DNA of 64,000 nt from Akkermansia muciniphila (GTDB taxonomy: Bacteria; Verrucomicrobiota; Verrucomicrobiia; Verrucomicrobiales; Akkermansiaceae), in assembly GCF_002884975.1 (NCBI RefSeq), contig NZ_PJKB01000003.1, forward strand, positions 350,743 through 414,742. Direction: 5' to 3'. The notes under the pieces were generated by a model, which saw nothing but the letters and a program-made list of their open reading frames with translations, did not search any database and was not told the DNA's origin. Within the stretch, counting starts at the first letter, position 1. Every line of letters begins with the position of its first letter. This document shows, one piece after another, positions 18,409-27,366 of this stretch. Made by a program: the position numbers and the translations under genes.

Positions 18409-19392
18409 TCAGGAACGCTTGCCATCCTCCTTTTCAAACTGCTTTTGCAGCCTGAGAATTTTATTCCTGGTCATCCGGTAAACAGGCCTGTAAAGGTGCT
18501 TTTTCAGAATAGCCGGGAGGGTTCTTCCGGGCAGCGCGCCATGCAGCAGCCCGGCTTCACGCATGGCGCGTTCGTAACGTTCCCCTTCATAGCGCCAATT
18601 ATACCGCCAGGGCTTATGCACCCCCTGGTAATGCAGAATGCCCGGCTCCAGCGCCGCTTCCACCGCCTGGCGCGGCGTCACTCCGCGCCAGAATTGTTCC
18701 CTGGGGTCGTTCTTCAGGATGCGGCGCGTCAGGCCGTCATGCCAGTTCCAGCGCGGATGCAGCGGCACGGTCAGCTCACATAAGGCGCCGTTCAGAGCGT
18801 CCTGGTCCGGACAGGTCAGCCTGTCCCGGTGGCTGACGGCATAATCCAGTACGGCCCTGACCAGGTTCTTTTCCCGGAAAACATCCACATTCATCAGCAG
18901 CACGCCGGAATTGAAATATCCCGTGCAGGTCAGCGGCATCTCCAGGCGCTCGTTGAAATGGGAGCCGGGTTTGGAAAAATTCTCAAACACCACTCCCACC
19001 GCGTTGCCGGACATCTCCGTCCTGAACAGCTCCGTCAAATCCCGGCAAACCAGAACGTCAATGTCCAGATACAGAATGTTGCCCCGCTCCTCCTTCAATA
19101 ACTCCGGGATGAACACGCGGCCCCAGGCGGGCACGGGCCACTGTTCCGTATGGGGAAAGTCGTGTTCTTCCAGAATGCCGGAAACGTCTATGAACTCCAA
19201 CCGGCACTCAAACGGGGCCGCCAGACGCTCAACGCTGTTCCGGTTCTCCCCGTCAATGCCGTCGGAAAGGATGTAAATCTTGTAAAAGGTTTCCGGTCCG
19301 GCGGTGTTCAGCAGGGAAAAAACGGTAACGCTTAGAGGCAGGATGCCCCGGTTGTCACTGGCCAGGACGACGGCAAATTCATTCTTCTTCAT
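18409..19392 (-). CDS. glycosyltransferase family 8
   Basis: The 327-residue protein has a GT8 layout: an N-terminal nucleotide-binding strand FAVVLASDNRG, the metal-binding DXD motif in ILYLDIDVLV near residue 105, TGYFNSGVLLMNV, and a C-terminal HYQGVHKPW. Family members add glucose or galactose to the LPS core (WaaJ/WaaO type). It is the last gene of the leftward group hldD-GT9-GT2-GT8, which fits a role in LPS core extension. The exact donor and acceptor cannot be read. Confidence 0.9.
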   Translation of the reverse strand: MKKNEFAVVLASDNRGILPLSVTVFSLLNTAGPETFYKIYILSDGIDGENRNSVERLAAPFECRLEFIDVSGILEEHDFPHTEQWPVPAWGRVFIPELLKEERGNILYLDIDVLVCRDLTELFRTEMSGNAVGVVFENFSKPGSHFNERLEMPLTCTGYFNSGVLLMNVDVFREKNLVRAVLDYAVSHRDRLTCPDQDALNGALCELTVPLHPRWNWHDGLTRRILKNDPREQFWRGVTPRQAVEAALEPGILHYQGVHKPWRYNWRYEGERYERAMREAGLLHGALPGRTLPAILKKHLYRPVYRMTRNKILRLQKQFEKEDGKRS

Positions 19393-19412
19393 CAGTCGAT
19401 CGTTCGGTGGTG

Positions 19413-20438
19413 TCAGCGGCGCAGCAGCCGGGCGCCCGCTTTGCGCATTCTCTTCCAGTAATAGGAAAAGTCCAAGCCGGATTTTCCGGCCAGCCAGGTT
19501 TTCAGCAGTTTGCCTTCCCGGCGGGACAGGCGGGAATCATCCTCTCCGGAACGGTACAGGTTTTCTTCACGGAGCATTCGGCACACCTTCCGGGTGACCT
19601 CTTTCTGGACGGCATGGGGAGCGTACTTGCGGATATTCCGCACGCCCATCACCAGCATTTTCAGGAAAGCCGTCCTGTATTCCTCCAGGATTCCGGCCTG
19701 TTTCCACTCCTCCAGCACCAGTTGCGCCACCGTCAGGTAATCCAGAGACTGAAGGGAACTGCCGGACGCAAATCCGCTGGTGATGGACCCGGCGCGCTTG
19801 CGGTAAACGTATGCCGCCCTGCTGACCACACACACCCTCCTGCACCGCGGAAAGGCGGCATAGTGGAAATACAGGTCCTCGCAGGCAACGCCCTCGGGGA
19901 ACCGGATGCCATGCTCCTCCACAACGGAACGCCGTATCATCATGCCTCCCGCTCCATGGTGTATTTTCCCGATGGTTTCCGGCGTACAGGGAATCCATCC
20001 CTTTTCCGGGGGCGCGATGTCCTCCGGCAGGAACCGGTCCTCCCTGCCGGGGTCGGACTCATAATAATACCGGAACCCGCACACCAGCTTGTCCGCGTCC
20101 AGCGCCTTGGCACGGCTGTACATCTCCTCCAGCAAATCCGTTTCCAGCCAATCGTCTGAATCCACCAGCACCAGGTATTCTCCCTGCGCATGGTTCATCG
20201 CCAGGTTCCGGGTGCGGGAAAGGCCGCCGTTTTCCGGAGCCTGCACCACTTTCACCCGCGGGTCCCGCTCCGCAAACTCCCGCAGGATGGACAGGGAGCC
20301 GTCCGTGGAAGCGTCGTCCACGCAAACCACTTCCAGCTCCCGGAGCGTCTGTGCGCAAATGCTTTCCAGGCACTGGGCCAGATACGGTTCCACATTGTAA
20401 ACCGGAACCAGCACGGAAATTTTCACGGGAACCGTCAT
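19413..20438 (-). CDS. glycosyltransferase family 2
   Basis: The 341-residue enzyme has the GT-A fold N-terminus KISVLVPVYNVEPYLAQCL, the nucleotide motif VVCVDDASTDGS and the DXD-type EYLVLVDSDDWLE around residue 95. The C-terminal half is basic and rich in Arg/Leu. There is no membrane segment, so it works on the cytoplasmic face on a lipid-linked or LPS-core acceptor. Its ATG overlaps the stop of the GT9 gene upstream by four bases, indicating coupled translation. Confidence 0.92.
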   Translation of the reverse strand: MTVPVKISVLVPVYNVEPYLAQCLESICAQTLRELEVVCVDDASTDGSLSILREFAERDPRVKVVQAPENGGLSRTRNLAMNHAQGEYLVLVDSDDWLETDLLEEMYSRAKALDADKLVCGFRYYYESDPGREDRFLPEDIAPPEKGWIPCTPETIGKIHHGAGGMMIRRSVVEEHGIRFPEGVACEDLYFHYAAFPRCRRVCVVSRAAYVYRKRAGSITSGFASGSSLQSLDYLTVAQLVLEEWKQAGILEEYRTAFLKMLVMGVRNIRKYAPHAVQKEVTRKVCRMLREENLYRSGEDDSRLSRREGKLLKTWLAGKSGLDFSYYWKRMRKAGARLLRR

Positions 20439-21409
20439 GACGCCTGCGGAGTATCTTCCGTTTTTGCAGATTCAAGCTCTTCCCGCGGGGGCAGGAAGGG
20501 CTCCAGCGTGGACCATGCCTGGTCCACCGTAATTTCCTCAATGGCGCCGGGAGAAATCAGGTTGGAAATGCACCGGGCCGTAATGGCGGACTTGCGCGTC
20601 CGGTGGCAGAAAATGGCGGTTACCGGAACCCCGGCATAGGCGCACATGTGCGTAGGCCCCGTATCATTGCCCACACAGGCCAGGGAACGGAGCGCCATCT
20701 GGGGAATATCCATCAGGGTGGACTTGCCCAGAAAACTGACGGCCAGGGGGGAGCTGGCCGCAATGGCCTCCACCTCCGCGGCCTCCGCACGGGTGCCGAT
20801 CACGACGGAGGAAACGCCCCTTTCCGCCAAGCGCCGGGCCAGGGCGCAGAAATTCTCCACGGGCCAGCGCTTGTAGGGATGGCTGGGGGAACAACCCGGA
20901 ATCATCATCACGTAGCGTTCCGGAAGCTCGTCAAAGTGCAGCCCTTCCCCGTGCATGAAGGAGAGATCCGTCAGGACGCGTTCCAGGTGAAACGGCTCCT
21001 TCTCCACACGGCCAAACCGGAAGCCGCCTTTTTTCAGCAGCCTGCGCCGTTCTCCGGAATTGCAGGCCACCCAGTCCATGTCATGGTCCAGCAGGAAGCG
21101 CACGGCGGGATAATAACGCTTCCTGGTACGGGAAGATTCCTGAAGGTCGTACACCACGTCAAAATTCCCTTTCACGATGGAACGGATGGCCCCCCACGTG
21201 GCGCCCAGCTTCCGGTAGGGCAGGCGGTTGTCCACAATGAAATCATCAAACACCCCGAGCTGTTCCGCCATGGGAACAAACATCCCCATGGTCATCAGGG
21301 TGATATGCGCCTCCGGATGGAGCTCCCGGAGCCGCTTCATCGTCCCCATGGCAAGCACCACGTCACCAAGGGCGCCGTGCTTGATCATCAGAATGCGCTG
21401 TGCGGGCAT
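20435..21409 (-). CDS. glycosyltransferase family 9 (heptosyltransferase-like)
   Basis: The 324-residue protein has the GT9 pattern. It starts with ILMIKHGALGDVVLAMGTM, has a mid-protein MIPGCSPSHPYKRWP segment and ends with VGNDTGPTHMCAYAGVPVTAIF, where Asp and His line the donor site. GT9 enzymes transfer heptose from ADP-heptose to the inner core of LPS. The hldD gene 21 bases upstream makes this donor, so the context strongly supports heptosyl transfer, although individual GT9 members can use other sugars. Confidence 0.9.
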   Translation of the reverse strand: MPAQRILMIKHGALGDVVLAMGTMKRLRELHPEAHITLMTMGMFVPMAEQLGVFDDFIVDNRLPYRKLGATWGAIRSIVKGNFDVVYDLQESSRTRKRYYPAVRFLLDHDMDWVACNSGERRRLLKKGGFRFGRVEKEPFHLERVLTDLSFMHGEGLHFDELPERYVMMIPGCSPSHPYKRWPVENFCALARRLAERGVSSVVIGTRAEAAEVEAIAASSPLAVSFLGKSTLMDIPQMALRSLACVGNDTGPTHMCAYAGVPVTAIFCHRTRKSAITARCISNLISPGAIEEITVDQAWSTLEPFLPPREELESAKTEDTPQAS

Positions 21410-21430
21410 GGGCGGAAAAAGGAATGCGGG

Positions 21431-22417
21431 TTAAACGTAGCTGTCCTCCCTGTCCAGATACTTCTGGACGTACTGGCGCACGCCGTCCTCCAGGGAAGTC
21501 ATGGGGGCTGCATAGCCGGCGGCGCGCAGCCTGGAAAGGTCCGCCTGAGTATAATACTGATACTTGCCCTTGAGTTCTTCAGGCATATCCCGGTAGGCGA
21601 TCTTTTCCTGGAGCCCCAGCGCATTGAACGCCGCCTTCGCCAGATCATGGAAGGAACGGGCCTCTCCGGACCCCACGTTGAACAGCCCGCTCACCTCCGG
21701 ATGGTCCAGCAGCCACAGCACCACGTTCACGCAATCCCCCACCCACACGAAGTCCCGGAGCTGCCAGCCGTCCCGGTAGTCGGGATGGTAGGACTTGAAC
21801 AGCTTCACCGTTTCATTTGCCTTCACCTGCGGGAAGATGTGGGCCACCACACTCTTCTGCCCTCCCTTGTGGTATTCATTGGGGCCGTATACGTTGAAAA
21901 ACTTGAGGCCCGCGTATTGGAGCGGAACAGCCCTTTCCTCCTTTACCTCCCGGGCCACCTTGCGGTCAAACAGGGCCTTGCTCCAGCCGTACGCGTTCAG
22001 GGGGCGCAAGGCGTTGACGTGCTCCAGGGAGGCGTCATCGTCAAACCCCATGGAACCGTCCCCGTATGTGGCCGCTGAGGAGGCGTAAATAAACTGCTTG
22101 CCGTACAGGGCGCAGAACTCCCACAGGTACCAGCTCAGCGTGAAATTCGTCCGGATGATCAGATCGGCGTCCGTCTCCGTGGTGGCGGAAATGGCCCCCA
22201 TGTGAATGACGGCCTCAATCTCCTCCGCATGCGCCTCCATATAATCAAGCATGTCTTCCGGAGGAACCACGGCGCACAGCTCCCTCTTGGCGATGTTTTT
22301 CCACTTGTCGGAAGAGCCCAGCTCATCCACCACCACAAGATCCTTTTTACCGGCTTTTTCCAGAGCGGCGACAATGTTTGAGCCGATGAAGCCGGCCCCA
22401 CCCGTGACAATAATCAT
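21431..22417 (-). CDS. hldD: ADP-glyceromanno-heptose 6-epimerase
   Basis: The 328-residue protein starts at ATG 22417 with the Rossmann motif MIIVTGGAGFIGSN; an upstream in-frame start adds 21 unrelated residues. It contains the short-chain catalytic pieces YASSAATYG and YGWSKALFDRKV. Other HldD signatures are WQLRDFVWVGD and NVGSGEARSFHDLA. It converts ADP-D-glycero-manno-heptose to the L form for LPS inner core. It leads the leftward glycan operon. Confidence 0.93.
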   Translation of the reverse strand: MIIVTGGAGFIGSNIVAALEKAGKKDLVVVDELGSSDKWKNIAKRELCAVVPPEDMLDYMEAHAEEIEAVIHMGAISATTETDADLIIRTNFTLSWYLWEFCALYGKQFIYASSAATYGDGSMGFDDDASLEHVNALRPLNAYGWSKALFDRKVAREVKEERAVPLQYAGLKFFNVYGPNEYHKGGQKSVVAHIFPQVKANETVKLFKSYHPDYRDGWQLRDFVWVGDCVNVVLWLLDHPEVSGLFNVGSGEARSFHDLAKAAFNALGLQEKIAYRDMPEELKGKYQYYTQADLSRLRAAGYAAPMTSLEDGVRQYVQKYLDREDSYV

Positions 22418-22719
22418 AAGAGAAGAATAAATGAAGAAGTTGTACGGCCTTTTGTACCACATCCACCCGGCCCTAGGCAACTGCCATTTGAAGTGTTCCC
22501 GGGCCCCAAATTCTCAACGAATTTACAATCCGGATACTCCAAATCCTGGCCGGCCCATGCGGAAAACCGTTGGAACGCAATCCCCGCGCACCCTGCGGAG
22601 TCCCCGGCCTCCATCCCCCTCTTTTCATGCTGGCAACGTTAAAAACCTTCGCTAATATTTATCTTGCAAAAATTATCATTGACCACGGATTGTAAATCCG
22701 TTACATACATTATAAACCT
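22418..22719. promoter_or_regulatory. divergent control region between hldD and a GT2 gene
   Basis: This 302-base gap lies between genes transcribed away from each other. It holds a promoter-like element for the rightward gene (22679-22707) and, on the other strand at 22518-22532, CGGATTGTAAATTCG. That matches the palindrome of the rightward promoter at 14 of 15 positions. I see no small gene or structured RNA. Confidence 0.5.
22679..22707 (+). promoter_or_regulatory. promoter with palindromic spacer before GT2 gene
   Basis: TTGACC (22679-22684) and TACATA (22702-22707) are separated by exactly 17 bases. The spacer itself is a palindrome, ACGGATT-GTA-AATCCGT (22685-22701). A protein bound there would cover the promoter. 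The ATG follows at 22720, so the leader would be very short. Confidence 0.5.
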
Positions 22720-23874
22720 ATGCGTCCCGACGTTTCCATCATCGTTCCCTGCTACAATGTAGCCGCTTATGTGGACGACTGTCTGGACAGCCTGGTTCGG
22801 CAGACCCTCCGGAACATTGAAATCATCTGCATCAATGACGGCTCCATGGACGACACCTGGGCGCACCTGCTCCGCTGGAAGGAAAAGGACGGCAGAATCA
22901 TCCTTCTGAACCAGCAGAACGCGGGCGTTTCCGCCGCAAGGAACGCGGGGCTGGATGCGGCGCGGGGTCTTTACGTCGGCTTTGCGGACCCGGACGACTA
23001 CGTGGACCCGGAAATGTACTCCCGCCTTTTTTCCGCGGCCCTGGAACATGATGCGGACATCGTGGAGTGCGGCAACCATGTCTTCGAGGACTCATCGGAC
23101 CGGCTCATTGAGGCCAGAAGGAGGTCACCCTCCTGGCATTTTGAAAAGGACGCCTCCCCGGCCAGCTTCTTCCGGGACTCCATCTGGGGGAAGATGGACA
23201 TCTGCGTATGGAGCAAGCTGTTCCGGAAAAACATGCTGGACGCCCACCGCCTCCGTTTCAATGTGAACCTGAAATCCGGCGCGGAGGATGAAACCTTCCG
23301 GCTGATGGCCGTCCCCCACGCCTCCCGCCTCCTGTTCATTCCGGACTGCCTGTACTACTACCGCCTCATGCGGAGCGGTTCCCTTTCCCGCCGCTGCAAC
23401 GATCCCACCTACTTCAAATGCGTGCAGGAATTCCAGCGTCTGCTGTACATTGTGGACTACTGGAAGGAACACGGGTGGCAGAATGAAGGCCTGTTCGCCT
23501 ACGGCGTCCGGAAAATCAGGCCTTTCTTCGTTTCCAAGCACCCCCTTTTCCACCAGATGACCGCCGTTCAGCAACAGTCCCTGCTGGACTGGTGGCACCT
23601 GTTCTACCGGAACGCGGACGGTGCGCGGTTCCTCTCCGTCCTGCCGGGCCGGGACAGGCAACTGGTGGACCTCCTGAACTCGGCGCAACCGCCATCCAAC
23701 GGCTGGAGCCGCATCCTGCTGGCGGCCTGTTCCCTGCTTCCCGGGCAGAAGGGACGCTATTACTCCTGCAAAAGAATGCTCGCGGAACACTTTTCCCAAA
23801 CGCATTCCAACGGTTCCCAAGGGAAAAACGCCTCTCCGGAAGAGCCGTTTGACACATCGCCGCCTTCCCTGTAA
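22720..23874 (+). CDS. glycosyltransferase family 2
   Basis: The 384-residue enzyme begins with the GT-A signature VSIIVPCYNVAAYVDDCL, followed by EIICINDGSMDDTW and the DXD-like YVGFADPDDYVD around residue 90. The C-terminal half, about 200 residues, is specific to this subfamily and includes DICVWSKLFRKNML, as in many capsule and O-antigen GT2 enzymes. No membrane helix is seen. It heads the rightward arm of the glycan locus. Its 3' end contains the promoter of the next gene. Confidence 0.92.
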   Translation: MRPDVSIIVPCYNVAAYVDDCLDSLVRQTLRNIEIICINDGSMDDTWAHLLRWKEKDGRIILLNQQNAGVSAARNAGLDAARGLYVGFADPDDYVDPEMYSRLFSAALEHDADIVECGNHVFEDSSDRLIEARRRSPSWHFEKDASPASFFRDSIWGKMDICVWSKLFRKNMLDAHRLRFNVNLKSGAEDETFRLMAVPHASRLLFIPDCLYYYRLMRSGSLSRRCNDPTYFKCVQEFQRLLYIVDYWKEHGWQNEGLFAYGVRKIRPFFVSKHPLFHQMTAVQQQSLLDWWHLFYRNADGARFLSVLPGRDRQLVDLLNSAQPPSNGWSRILLAACSLLPGQKGRYYSCKRMLAEHFSQTHSNGSQGKNASPEEPFDTSPPSL

Positions 23875-23877
23875 ATT
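23849..23877 (+). promoter_or_regulatory. promoter of the 23901 gene, overlapping the GT2 stop
   Basis: TTGACA at 23849-23854, a 17-base spacer and TAAATT at 23872-23877 make a near-consensus sigma-70 promoter. It lies across the stop codon of the preceding gene and 23 bases before the next ATG. Confidence 0.6.
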
Positions 23878-23900
23878 GCCTTATCCCTACCTTCCGGACA

Positions 23901-24710
23901 ATGAACCGCTTTCTCTCATTCGCAGACTCCCGCATGTCGGCCGCCCTGGAACGGCTGGGCAGGCAGGCGGAAGCGCTGGAATTTTTCGATGAGATCACGC
24001 TATTCACGGAACATGACCTCTCCGCGGAATTCACCAGCCGCATGGGCAAATACCTGACGCCGTCCTGCCGGGGGTTCGGGTACTGGTCCTGGAAACCCTG
24101 GTCCATCCACCATGTCCTCCAGGACATGCAGGAAGGCGACCGCCTCCTATACCTGGACGCAGGCTGCCATATCAACATTAACGGAGCGGAGCGTTTCCGG
24201 GAATACGTGGACATGCTGGACCGGGACAGCCGCGGCATGCTGGTTTTCACCAACGGGCAGCCGGAATACAAATGGACCAAGGGGGACATCCTGCGCCACT
24301 TCGGCGTTTCCGGGGAAGACGCCCATGTCACGCACACCCAGCAAATTGCGGGAGGGCACGTCTTTCTGAAAAAGAACCCGGTCACGGAAAACCTGATCCG
24401 GGACTGGCTTTATGTCTTTTACGACCATCTGCACCTGGCGGACAACTCCCCCTCCTCCTCTCCCAACCTGCCGGGCTTTGTAGAAAACCGGTATGACCAG
24501 AGCATCTTCTCCATCCTGTGCAAGCTGCAGGGCATCACCGCCCTGGACGGTACGGAAACCTATGCGGAGGACTGGGAGCAGCTTTCTTCCTTTCCATTCC
24601 AGGACAGGCGCGACATGGGAATCCCGCGAACCGCAAAAAAAGGCTGGCTCCAAAAATGCAGGCAGCTTCTCTTTCCTTCCAAAAAAGGCGGATTTGAAAT
24701 CCGGAGATAA
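23901..24710 (+). CDS. putative glycosyltransferase-like protein
   Basis: The 269-residue product has no signal peptide or membrane helix. It contains GYWSWKPWSIHHVL and then LLYLDAGCHIN, which resemble the nucleotide-sugar and DXD-type region of GT-A enzymes acting on polysaccharides. IAGGHVFLKKN and a late FVENRYDQSIFSIL follow. The family looks like the uncharacterised proteins found in capsule and O-antigen loci. I cannot name donor or product. It has its own promoter and sits between a GT2 and a GT4 gene, supporting a glycan role. Confidence 0.7.
   Translation: MNRFLSFADSRMSAALERLGRQAEALEFFDEITLFTEHDLSAEFTSRMGKYLTPSCRGFGYWSWKPWSIHHVLQDMQEGDRLLYLDAGCHININGAERFREYVDMLDRDSRGMLVFTNGQPEYKWTKGDILRHFGVSGEDAHVTHTQQIAGGHVFLKKNPVTENLIRDWLYVFYDHLHLADNSPSSSPNLPGFVENRYDQSIFSILCKLQGITALDGTETYAEDWEQLSSFPFQDRRDMGIPRTAKKGWLQKCRQLLFPSKKGGFEIRR
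24689..24703 (+). repeat. palindrome of the glycan-locus type inside a gene end
   Basis: CGGATTT-G-AAATCCG is a perfect 15-base palindrome in the last codons of the preceding gene. It has the same GGATT/AAATCC arms as the elements at 22685-22701 and 24859-24871. It lies about 150 bases upstream of the GT4 promoter. Confidence 0.45.
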
Positions 24711-24850
24711 CGAATTCCCGCGGAGCTTCCCCGTTTAATAAAACTCCATCAACATGTTGTGACGGGAATAAGGTCAAAGCCGCCCAGCCCGGCAGCCGTA
24801 TCTTTCCGGAACGTTTTCATTCCATCCCTATTCCCGTTCAGCCGTTTGTA

Positions 24851-24879
24851 TTGACTTCGGATTTCAAATCCCCATACTT
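24851..24879 (+). promoter_or_regulatory. promoter with palindromic spacer before GT4 gene
   Basis: TTGACT (24851-24856) and ATACTT (24874-24879) are 17 bases apart. The spacer contains the palindrome GGATTT-C-AAATCC (24859-24871). The GTG start follows at 24886, so the transcript would have almost no leader. Confidence 0.45.
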
Positions 24880-24885
24880 TCCTAT

Positions 24886-26160
24886 GTGGCTTCTCCTCAA
24901 CGCAGGACAGTATTTCAAGTCTCCCACAGCGTATCGGCCAGTTCCGCTCCCTACCGGCTGAATGATGCTCTGAACCGGAACATTTCCGGCATGGAATCCG
25001 TTCTTTTGCTCAGGAGGCGCAAAGGAATAAACGGCCTTGAAATCAAAAGATCCGCCGCCAGAAGAGCCACAGACGCCCTGCGCCGCCATCTGGCGCACGG
25101 TTTTAATGTTCTGCTGCCGGAAAGAAGGAGGGACCTGCCCTTCTCCCTGAATGTGCTGGGCATGGGATTCGACACCGCCCAGATGGAGGAAGCGGACCTG
25201 GTGCACCTGCACTGGATAGGCGGCAGAACGGTGGATTTTACGCGGCTGCGCCACATCCGCCGCCCGCTGGTTTACACGCTGCATGATATGTTCGCCTGCA
25301 CGGCGGGGTGCCACTGCACCATGGACTGCGACCGGTTCCGGGACGAATGCCGGGGCCCCTGCCCCCAGCTTGGCGCGCCCCGCCTCTTCCGCGGCCTTCC
25401 GGCGTGGCTGTTCTCCCGCAAGCGCCGCGCCTTCGCCCATATACCGTCCCTGACGCTGGTGACGCCCTCCCTCTGGCTGAAAAAGGAAGTGGAGAAAGGC
25501 TGCATGTTCCCCGGAAGAAGGATTGTCCAGATTTACAACCCTGTGGATACGGACCTCTTCCGCCCGGCTGAAGACCGGGAGGCCATCCGTGCGGCCCTGG
25601 GCATCCCGTCCGGAGCCTTCGTCATTGCCTGCGGCGCTACCGGCCTGTTCAATCCGGTCAAGGGAGGCCATTTCATCCCCCTGGTGCTGGAGGAACTGTA
25701 CCGGCGCGGGCACAGGAACCTCCATCTGCTGCTCTTCGGCAACCAGGAAAAAAACGTGGAATTCCCCTTCCCCGGCACAAATGCCGGATTCATTACGGAC
25801 ATGAAGGAACTGGCCGGTCTCTACAGCGCGGCGGATATGTTCCTGAATCCCACGCTTCAGGATGTTCTTTCCAACGTGGCTCTGGAATCCATGGCCTGCA
25901 AAACCCCTTCCGTCACCTTCCGGACGGGCGGAGTTCCGGAAGTGGTCCTGGACGGCAGAACGGGGCTGGTGGCTCCCCAGGGGGACCTGCATCAAATGGC
26001 AGGCCACTGTGAACGCCTCATCCGTGACCGGGACCTCCGGCTGGCCCTGGCGGAAGAAGGACGGAAACACGCGGAACAAACCTTCTCCTATCCCGTCATC
26101 GCCGCGCAGCACGCCGCCCTGTATGAAGAAACGCTCCGGGAATACCGCCGCGAAGGGTGA
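24886..26160 (+). CDS. glycosyltransferase family 4
   Basis: The 424-residue GT-B enzyme starts at GTG 24886; the ATG at 24884 is in another frame. The N-terminal domain has QVSHSVSASSAPYRL and LVHLHWIGGR, then a Cys-rich stretch FACTAGCHCTMDCDRFRDEC with six Cys. That stretch resembles the WcaC/colanic-acid type of GT4, where such Cys often bind metal. The C-terminal donor domain ends with the EX7E region ESMACKTPSVTFRTGGVPE. It probably adds a hexose to a lipid-linked glycan. It has its own promoter-like element. Confidence 0.9.
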   Translation: MASPQRRTVFQVSHSVSASSAPYRLNDALNRNISGMESVLLLRRRKGINGLEIKRSAARRATDALRRHLAHGFNVLLPERRRDLPFSLNVLGMGFDTAQMEEADLVHLHWIGGRTVDFTRLRHIRRPLVYTLHDMFACTAGCHCTMDCDRFRDECRGPCPQLGAPRLFRGLPAWLFSRKRRAFAHIPSLTLVTPSLWLKKEVEKGCMFPGRRIVQIYNPVDTDLFRPAEDREAIRAALGIPSGAFVIACGATGLFNPVKGGHFIPLVLEELYRRGHRNLHLLLFGNQEKNVEFPFPGTNAGFITDMKELAGLYSAADMFLNPTLQDVLSNVALESMACKTPSVTFRTGGVPEVVLDGRTGLVAPQGDLHQMAGHCERLIRDRDLRLALAEEGRKHAEQTFSYPVIAAQHAALYEETLREYRREG

Positions 26161-26218
26161 AAAAGACTGACGTTTAACCGCCGGGCAACCTTCCCCCAAC
26201 ACGTCCGGACAGCCTCTT

Positions 26219-26255
26219 CCTTTGTCATTGACAAGAAAGGACCGCCCCATACACT
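26219..26255 (+). promoter_or_regulatory. promoter of the first GT10 gene
   Basis: TTGACA (26228-26233), a 16-base spacer and TACACT (26250-26255). The whole 37-base block matches the block at 29476-29512 upstream of the second GT10 gene at 32 of 37 positions, including the spacer. Confidence 0.65.
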
Positions 26256-26282
26256 CTGAACCACTCCGACCCGCCTCCTCCC

Positions 26283-27281
26283 ATGAAAACGCTTAAAATC
26301 TCCTTTTTACAGTCCACTCCGGATTTCGGCAGGGAAGGCATTCACCAGCTCCTGAAAGACCGGTATCACGTGGTGGAAGACGATTCCGACTTCGATTACC
26401 TGATCGCCACCCCCTGGTTTTACGTCAACCGGGAGGCATTCTACGATTTTCTGGAACGGGCCCCCGGCCATATCACCGTCATGTACGCCTGCCATGAAGC
26501 CATTGCCTCGGACTTCATGCTGTTTGACTACTACATCGGGCTGGATACCGTGCCTGGAAGCGACCGCACCGTCAAACTCCCCTTCCTGCGCCACCATTTG
26601 CAGGAAGTGCACGGCGGCAAGGAAGGCCTGGACGTCCGCGCCCTCCTGGCCTCCAAAACGGGTTTCTGCAACTTCATTTACTCCAACCGCAAATCCCATC
26701 CCAACCGGGACGCCATTTTTCACAAGCTCTCCGCCTTCCGGTTCGTCAACTCCCTGGGGCCCCACCTCAACAACACGCCGGGCGACGGCCACCGGGCGGA
26801 AGACTGGTACTCTTCCTCCATCCGGATGAAAAAGCCGTACAAATTCTCCATTGCCTTTGAAAACGCATGGTACCCCGGCTACACCAGTGAGAAAATCGTC
26901 ACCAGCATGCTTGCGGGCACCATCCCCATTTACTGGGGCAATCCGGACATCGGGAAGGAATTCAATTCCGGCGCATTCATCAACTGCCATGACTTCCCCA
27001 CCCTGGACGATGCCGCGGCCTATGTAAAAAAAGTGGATGAAGATGACAGCCTGTGGTGTGAAATCATGTCCCGCCCCTGGAAAACCCCGGAACAGGAAGC
27101 CCTCTTCCTGGAAGAAACGGAACGTGAAACCGCCAAACTCTACCGGATATTTGACCAGTCTCCGGAAGAAGCGCGCCGCAAGGGGGACGGAACCTGGATT
27201 TCCTACTACCAGCGCTTTTTAAAACGCGGCCACAGGCTGCGCCTGGCGTGGCGGCGGCTGAAAAAACGCCTGCGCAAGTAA
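26283..27281 (+). CDS. alpha-1,3-fucosyltransferase-like protein (GT10)
   Basis: The 332-residue protein carries the GT10 alpha-fucosyltransferase signature: YKFSIAFENAWYPGYTSEKI followed by MLAGTIPIYWGNPDIGKEF, about residues 197-235. It also has a conserved CNFIYSNRKSHPNRD. These bind GDP-fucose. A basic C-terminal tail (KKRLRK) suggests peripheral membrane attachment, as in Helicobacter and Bacteroides FucTs. The acceptor is presumably the bacterium's own surface glycan. Family membership is clear, but donor use is inferred. It is monocistronic or cotranscribed with the acyltransferase gene. Confidence 0.92.
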   Translation: MKTLKISFLQSTPDFGREGIHQLLKDRYHVVEDDSDFDYLIATPWFYVNREAFYDFLERAPGHITVMYACHEAIASDFMLFDYYIGLDTVPGSDRTVKLPFLRHHLQEVHGGKEGLDVRALLASKTGFCNFIYSNRKSHPNRDAIFHKLSAFRFVNSLGPHLNNTPGDGHRAEDWYSSSIRMKKPYKFSIAFENAWYPGYTSEKIVTSMLAGTIPIYWGNPDIGKEFNSGAFINCHDFPTLDDAAAYVKKVDEDDSLWCEIMSRPWKTPEQEALFLEETERETAKLYRIFDQSPEEARRKGDGTWISYYQRFLKRGHRLRLAWRRLKKRLRK

Positions 27282-27366
27282 CAGAAGCTTCCAACCCCGC
27301 GCCGTTTTCTCTCTTTCCGCATTCCCGCCTTTTTTCCTACTCCCGTATGTGCCTCCTTTCCGCCGC

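Noticed and set aside
20603-22078. 491-codon plus-strand frame across the GT9 and hldD genes
   Set aside because: His/Gly/Gln-rich composition and no motif; the minus strand encodes two recognised enzymes.
24838-26250. 470-codon minus-strand frame
   Set aside because: Antisense to the GT4 gene, which has family motifs and a promoter.
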